Origin: Stomorhina lunata
Taxonomy: Eukaryota; Arthropoda; Insecta; Diptera; Rhiniidae
NCBI GenBank assembly: GCA_933228675.1
Contig: OW121742.1
Location: 128,379,983-128,443,982, forward strand
Length of the DNA stretch: 64,000 bases
Reading direction: 5' to 3'
In this document: positions 59,756 through 64,000 of the stretch, in pieces
Layout of the letters: each line of letters opens with the position of its first letter
Position numbering within the stretch: position 1 is the first letter of the stretch
Made by a program: the position numbers and the translations under genes
Notes under the pieces: generated by a model
Told to the model about the DNA's origin: nothing
What the model saw: the letters and a program-made list of their open reading frames with translations, nothing else
Databases searched by the model: none

Positions 59756-59799
59756 TTGAGAAATGTATACACATTTTTTAGGATACAAAAATATTAAGC

Positions 59800-60000
59800 A
59801 AAAAAATGATGCCAAATCGATTTTTGTTAGAAGTCTAGTTTATCCACCAAACTTGTCTCCTTTGGATTATTATTTGTTTCGATCATTGCAAATTGTTTTG
59901 GTAAAACCTTCACTTCAAATGAAAAAATTACCTGGATCAGTTTTTTTGCCAACAGAATCATATTAAAAGGTGTTGGATTAGAATAAACAACATCTGATTT
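59800..60000 (+). pseudogene. mariner-type transposase relic (C-terminal part)
   Basis: The frame around 59,830-59,966 reads VYPPNLSPLDYYLFRSLQ, which matches the conserved YSPDLAPxDYHLFxSLQ block near the end of mariner-family transposases. The aspartate codon at 59,865-59,867 corresponds to the third catalytic acidic residue of that DDE/D-type enzyme. Only about 45 residues are recognisable. The frame stops at 59,966, where the family would continue for 60 or so residues, and the upstream catalytic domain is missing. No terminal inverted repeats were found. It is an inactive fragment of a cut-and-paste DNA transposon. Confidence 0.7.
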
Positions 60001-60004
60001 TTTT

Positions 60005-61805
60005 TCGGAATATGTACTATAATGAACAAATTTTTTAATAATACAAAAGTTAGTTTTCATGTTTTTATTTTTAGTAAAAAAATCCTTGAACTTTAAAATA
60101 TGATTACCTCAAAAAAAACTCCATCAAAATTTATTAGATTAAATTCTTAGAGCTACAAGTAATCAGCATCAAGATAATAGAAATATTAAATCTCTAAATA
60201 ATCTACAGAAAAAAATAAAGCAAAATGCAATTTTCTAAATATTCAACAGTAATTTTTTACTTCTGTTGTAGTTAATAATCAAGATTTAATTTAAGAGACA
60301 CCAACAAGTAAAACTCGGTATTTCATTACTTCAAAAAGGGAGAAGGGGAAAATGGTAAAATGTACAGTTAATGCCAGAAAATTTACCTGCAACAAAATCA
60401 ACAGCTGTAGATGTGGCTACCATAGCAGCAGCAGCAAAAAAAAATCTAACAAAGACTATAAGTATTTGAGTTAAAACCTTAGAGCAGCAGCTAAAAGATT
60501 ATGGTCAGAAAAAGATTTAATGGCATTGCTACGAAGAGGAAGGAAACTTGTTAAATATACAACTAAACAAATGTACTTACTAAGAGACAGGGTATTTCTT
60601 TATCCTTGCAAAACATACATACATACATAGTGTATGTGTATGAGTGTTGGAGAAAACTCTGTAGGAATGCAATAATGAAACTCTTCTGTATTTTTGTATC
60701 TGTCTAAGTACAAAAGCAAATTATACTTTTTTTTTTCCTTTTTGACTTTTTCTTTTACAGTCATTACCATAGAGTCTCTTTTTCATTTCATTCATGTTTT
60801 CCTTTTCTATTTAGTTGTTTGTTTTATATTTTGTTAAAAATGTCCAGTCGCTAGTACGAATAGTTTACTATTGTTTGAACTTGGCTATAGAAACAGTAAA
60901 TCTGAGAAGATACTAATACTAAATCTGCAGCATAACATTGTCGTAGTTCAAAAGTTGTCAGTGAGTGTAGTTTTAAGCTTAAATCACAACTACCAACTTA
61001 ATATTTATATACTTCTCTTCTATATTTGACTCATTTTTTACCCTTTTCTTTAGTTTTGCTCTGTCTTTCTGTTGTGAAGAAAATTTTCTGAGCAACGACA
61101 AAAAAAAGGATAGTACTGAGAATATATTGTAGAAGTGAAGATGATTCGTGTCGAGTTGAGGACCATTAAATGAGTGAATAGATTTAGTTATTATCGCCAT
61201 TAGTATTAACAAATGTTGTTGGCTTTTATCCGGTGGTATCAGTTAGTAAAGAAAAAAAAAGTAAATTATATTTTCTTGTTTTCTAACTACTATAGTATTG
61301 TAAGATGTAACCCAATAAGTTTTTTTAGTTGGAAATAGGATTTCAATTGGAAATTTTTAAAGTACAATTTGGATCCTCTAATAGAGAAGTTTTTTTGTAT
61401 GATTAATACAGTTTTTCCCACATTCCGCTAGCAAAGATAAACCGTAAATGCTTTGACCATTATCAGATGATATGATTGGGCTTTGGTCCTTATCCGACTA
61501 TAAAAACTTATAATGATTTTGTGTGTTCTGGAGTCAAGTTTTCATTTTTTGTTCCCTTATTAAAAGAAATCGAAAAATTGTTAAATTAAGAAAAAAAGAA
61601 TATAAATTTTATAAAAATGTTTGATAAAAAGTAAACTAAGCAGTTAAAAAATATTTTTTAATATTATAAAATAGAAAAATAGACGATAGAATAAACAGCT
61701 ACATAATCACAGTAAATAAACAATATTCATTTGTCATCTTTCTTCTGCATAAAAAAAACATACTTGTATTAACCCTTTTGGTAAACGTGGTATCCAATAG
61801 ACACC
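60005..61805. other. AT-rich DNA, no gene seen
   Basis: Contains (CATA)n near 60,608-60,628 and a GCAGCAGCAGC word near 60,425. No supported gene. Confidence 0.5.
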
Positions 61806-61819
61806 CGTTAATCAACTCG

Positions 61820-62420
61820 AGAACTTGGAATACGCTGATGACGCATGTCCTCTAAGCCAAAGCTCAGGTCACCTTTAAGAAAACACTAGCGCTATCACAG
61901 TTGAATCTCGGACAGCTGTGCTGGAAATCAATACTTCCAAGGCAAAGAATATGCCTAGAGCCTATGGCGCAAACTCGTCGCCACACATTAATGTGGATAA
62001 CGAGGTTATTGGATGTGTAGGTACCTTTTATTATCTTGTTAGTTTGGTTTCTACAAAAGATATATTAATAAGGCAAAATCTGCATTCGGCATTTTCGGAG
62101 CTATTTTTAAAACTTGGCTAATATCAACAACAACTAAGTTACGAATATATAAATCGAATGTCAAGTCCATCTTGTATTACGGTTGTTAAACTTGAAAACG
62201 CATAAATGCCATAGATAAGCGCCTACAAATGCTTGCGGTAAATCCTTAACATATAGTGGCCGAATCGCATAAGAAATGAAGATCTACTAAATGCTACAAA
62301 CCAAAACCCTGCTTCTAAAGGGGTACGTCAAAGGAAATGGCGGTGGATAGCCCACACACTTTGAAATCCAAATACAAAAAGTTTGATATAAAAGGATGGT
62401 TAAGGCCCCATGCTCCACTT
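61820..62420 (+). pseudogene. Non-LTR retrotransposon (LINE) reverse transcriptase relic, C-terminal part
   Basis: The frame beginning near 61,825 reads LEYADDACPLSQSS: YADD (codons 61,831-61,842) is the reverse transcriptase catalytic box (A/F-x-D-D). It is followed by a stop, then INTSKAKNM (the family's N.SKTK motif), a degenerate F.YLGS region (GTFYYLVSLVS), TTTKLRIYKSNVKSILYYGC (usual form TKxRIxxSxVxxxLLYG), and after frame changes QRKWRWIAH-like residues near 62,330. Domain order and spacing are those of the thumb and C-terminal region of LINE endonuclease/reverse transcriptase proteins. At least three stops and several frameshifts make it dead. The upstream endonuclease and most of the polymerase are missing, as in a 5'-truncated copy. 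I cannot assign the clade with confidence. Confidence 0.8.
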
Positions 62421-62464
62421 AGGAAACAGTTTATTGTTTACAGAATTTTTCTATTTTTAAAAGC

Positions 62465-63105
62465 AAATAAGAAAGTGCTAAAGACAAATGTTTCTTTAAT
62501 GTTGCCATAATACAAACATTTTCATTTTGACTTATATATATGAGGGCTAGGGTTTAATTGGGACCAATTATCTTGAAATTTAGCAAATGCAAAAATTACG
62601 TATGCAAAAAAGCTTAAAATTGTCATCATCTTCAGATTTATTAGCGTTTTAGTGAAATTTGTCTCATTTAGTGAGTTTAGTCAGAAGAGCTTGTATGGGA
62701 GCTATGGTCAAATGTGAACCGATTTAAACAAAATTTGATAAAATGATTTTGGTTGACAAAAGCAGTATCTATTTTAAATTTCATAAAAAAATATTGATAT
62801 TTGTGGCCAAAATATCAATTCTGGGAAGTGGGACCTTTGAGAGGTACCATAAATAATGGACTGACTTTGGCGAATTTTAAAAGCCATGGTCTCACTATCA
62901 AAAAAATGATCTGTGCTAAATTTCATCAAATTATCTTTAGAATTGGGACCTGTACTTTGATAACATCGTTTATATGGGGGTCCATCCAGACGGACGGATG
63001 GACTGAAATCGCTAAAACGACTCAGAAAGTGATTGTAAGTGTATTGGTATAATAAAATGGTATACTAATATGATATACTAATATGGTGGTGAAGGGTATA
63101 ACGAA
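62465..63105 (-). mobile_element. F2 repeat element, reverse copy
   Basis: ATGAGGGCTAGGGTTTAATT, GGGAGCTATGGTCAAATGTG, AACCGATTTAAAC, GTGGCCAAAATATCAATTCT, GACGGACGGATGGACTG-like words, CGACTCAGAAAGTGATTG and TATGGTGGTGAAGGGTATAA follow the order of the 10.8-kb copy. A local duplication of GGTATACTAATATGATATAC lies near the end (63,058-63,085). It begins directly after the LINE relic. Confidence 0.8.
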
Positions 63106-63109
63106 GCAG

Positions 63110-64000
63110 ATATATATAAAATGCCCACTGGAAACCCTTCTTGAAAAGGGGTGTTCGCGAAAGGGTTAAGAATTAAAACATTGTGATAATCTTCCATAAT
63201 TTTCTTTTATGTTATTTTGCATTTTTAAAACTATTTTCGTATTTCTCTTTATCTGGTAGATTTTATATACTTTTAATTCATTTTAATGAATTCTAACAAT
63301 AATAAGAGCGATTTTACTTAATTTTTTTATAACCATTAAATAGGACTTACAAGTGCGACTTAATGTGTTTGTGTTCACAAATATCCTTGCTGGTGTTTTT
63401 TTATTTCTCTAAAATATACATGTACACTTTTACACATTTACAAGAAGCTAACATTTATTTTTTCATATCCTGTGTCGTAGGATGTTGGTGGGTTGGGTAA
63501 TATTTCTAAAATTTTAATTTATAATTTTTGCTTTTCTTACGCTTAACTAAATTTTGAACATCTGACTAAACGGGCATATAATGATAAAATGAAAATTATG
63601 AAGTTATGAAGGATGAGTATGATAAAGATGAGCAAAATATCATAAACAAGCAGCCAAAATTCAACAGAAGGTCAACAACAGATGGTTTTGCTAAACGTTG
63701 TCGACTATTTCTTTTATAATTTGTTAAATACTCTAATATATATTTAATATTTCTTACAGTTTTACTCATACTTTTGAACATTTTGTATAAATTTAAAGGT
63801 TTCTTTTGTTGTTCTTTCTAACATTTTTGGGTGAGTGATTAAGTGAATTGTTAGTGTTTAGTAGCAATTTTTCTTAACCACCATCACCAACTCCTTAAAG
63901 TTTTAATATTTTATTAAGAATGTCTTCCTGTTGTTTCCTCTCAACTACTTCTTGTTTTTAATAAATTTATTTTTAATTTTTATGTTTGGTTGTAATTTTA
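63110..64000. other. AT-rich DNA, no gene seen
   Basis: An open frame at about 63,608-63,718 (plus strand) encodes 37 charged residues (MKDEYDKDEQNIINKQ...) but has no splice or homology support. Nothing else was recognised. Confidence 0.45.

Noticed and set aside
59763..59966. Intact mariner transposase gene
   Set aside because: Only the block around the last catalytic aspartate is recognisable. Two-thirds or more of the protein is missing and the frame stops early.

Overview
This window looks like nuclear DNA from an insect, most likely a higher fly (Diptera, possibly a calyptrate such as a blow fly or muscid). The basis is the very AT-rich composition (about three quarters A+T by eye), the absence of dense ORFs, operons or ribosome binding sites, the presence of tRNA-derived SINE-like repeats, mariner and LINE relics, and several dispersed repeat families with wording I associate with fly intergenic DNA. 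The species call is inference. I find no intact protein-coding gene. The best coding signal is one possible small internal exon near 22.4 kb, so the window could be a large intron or intergenic DNA.

Most recognisable sequence belongs to repeats, which I label locally. F1 is a dispersed element with a conserved left end, an internal array of a roughly 30-bp unit (TTTTCTATAGAAAA dyad followed by TTTTTTTATCAAAAA), and a conserved right end of about 250 bp. Reasonably complete copies lie at 0.92-1.85, 6.4-8.45 (reverse), 13.25-14.15 and 43.85-45.21 kb. Array-only or composite copies lie at 3.3-4.25, 23.66-25.2, 28.8-30.1, 37.75-37.9, 38.1-41.1 and 56.9-58.85 kb. Nearly all the longer ORFs of the window are artefacts of these arrays. 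F2 is a roughly 0.8-kb dispersed repeat whose ends carry ACCCTTCACC / GGTGAAGGGT words (6.84-7.66, 10.80-11.57, 43.38-43.85 plus 45.21-45.45, 48.18-48.48, 62.47-63.10 kb). F3 is a 1.2-1.4-kb repeat present twice in the same direction (16.92-18.11 and about 19.9-21.39 kb). F4 is a short relative of F2 (48.73-49.01, 55.31-55.65 kb). S1 is a tRNA-headed, SINE-like repeat (three copies at 38.4-39.5 kb, two diverged ones at 50.2 and 51.5 kb).

The most informative structure is reciprocal nesting. At 6.4-8.45 kb an F2 copy sits inside F1 with a candidate 10-bp target duplication, while at 43.4-45.45 kb an F1 copy sits inside F2. Together they fix the ends of both families and show that their activity overlapped in time. 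Other stand-out items are a virtually perfect 93-copy array of an 11-bp unit (52,970-53,992), three tandem palindromes at an exact 40-bp spacing (42,277-42,388), a 4 x 132-bp tandem block inside an unclassified element (27.52-28.79 kb), a perfect 25-bp hairpin (37,367-37,424), a non-LTR reverse transcriptase relic with a YADD box (61.8-62.4 kb) and a mariner-type transposase relic (59.8-60.0 kb). The remaining stretches are AT-rich DNA with microsatellites and no gene I can support.
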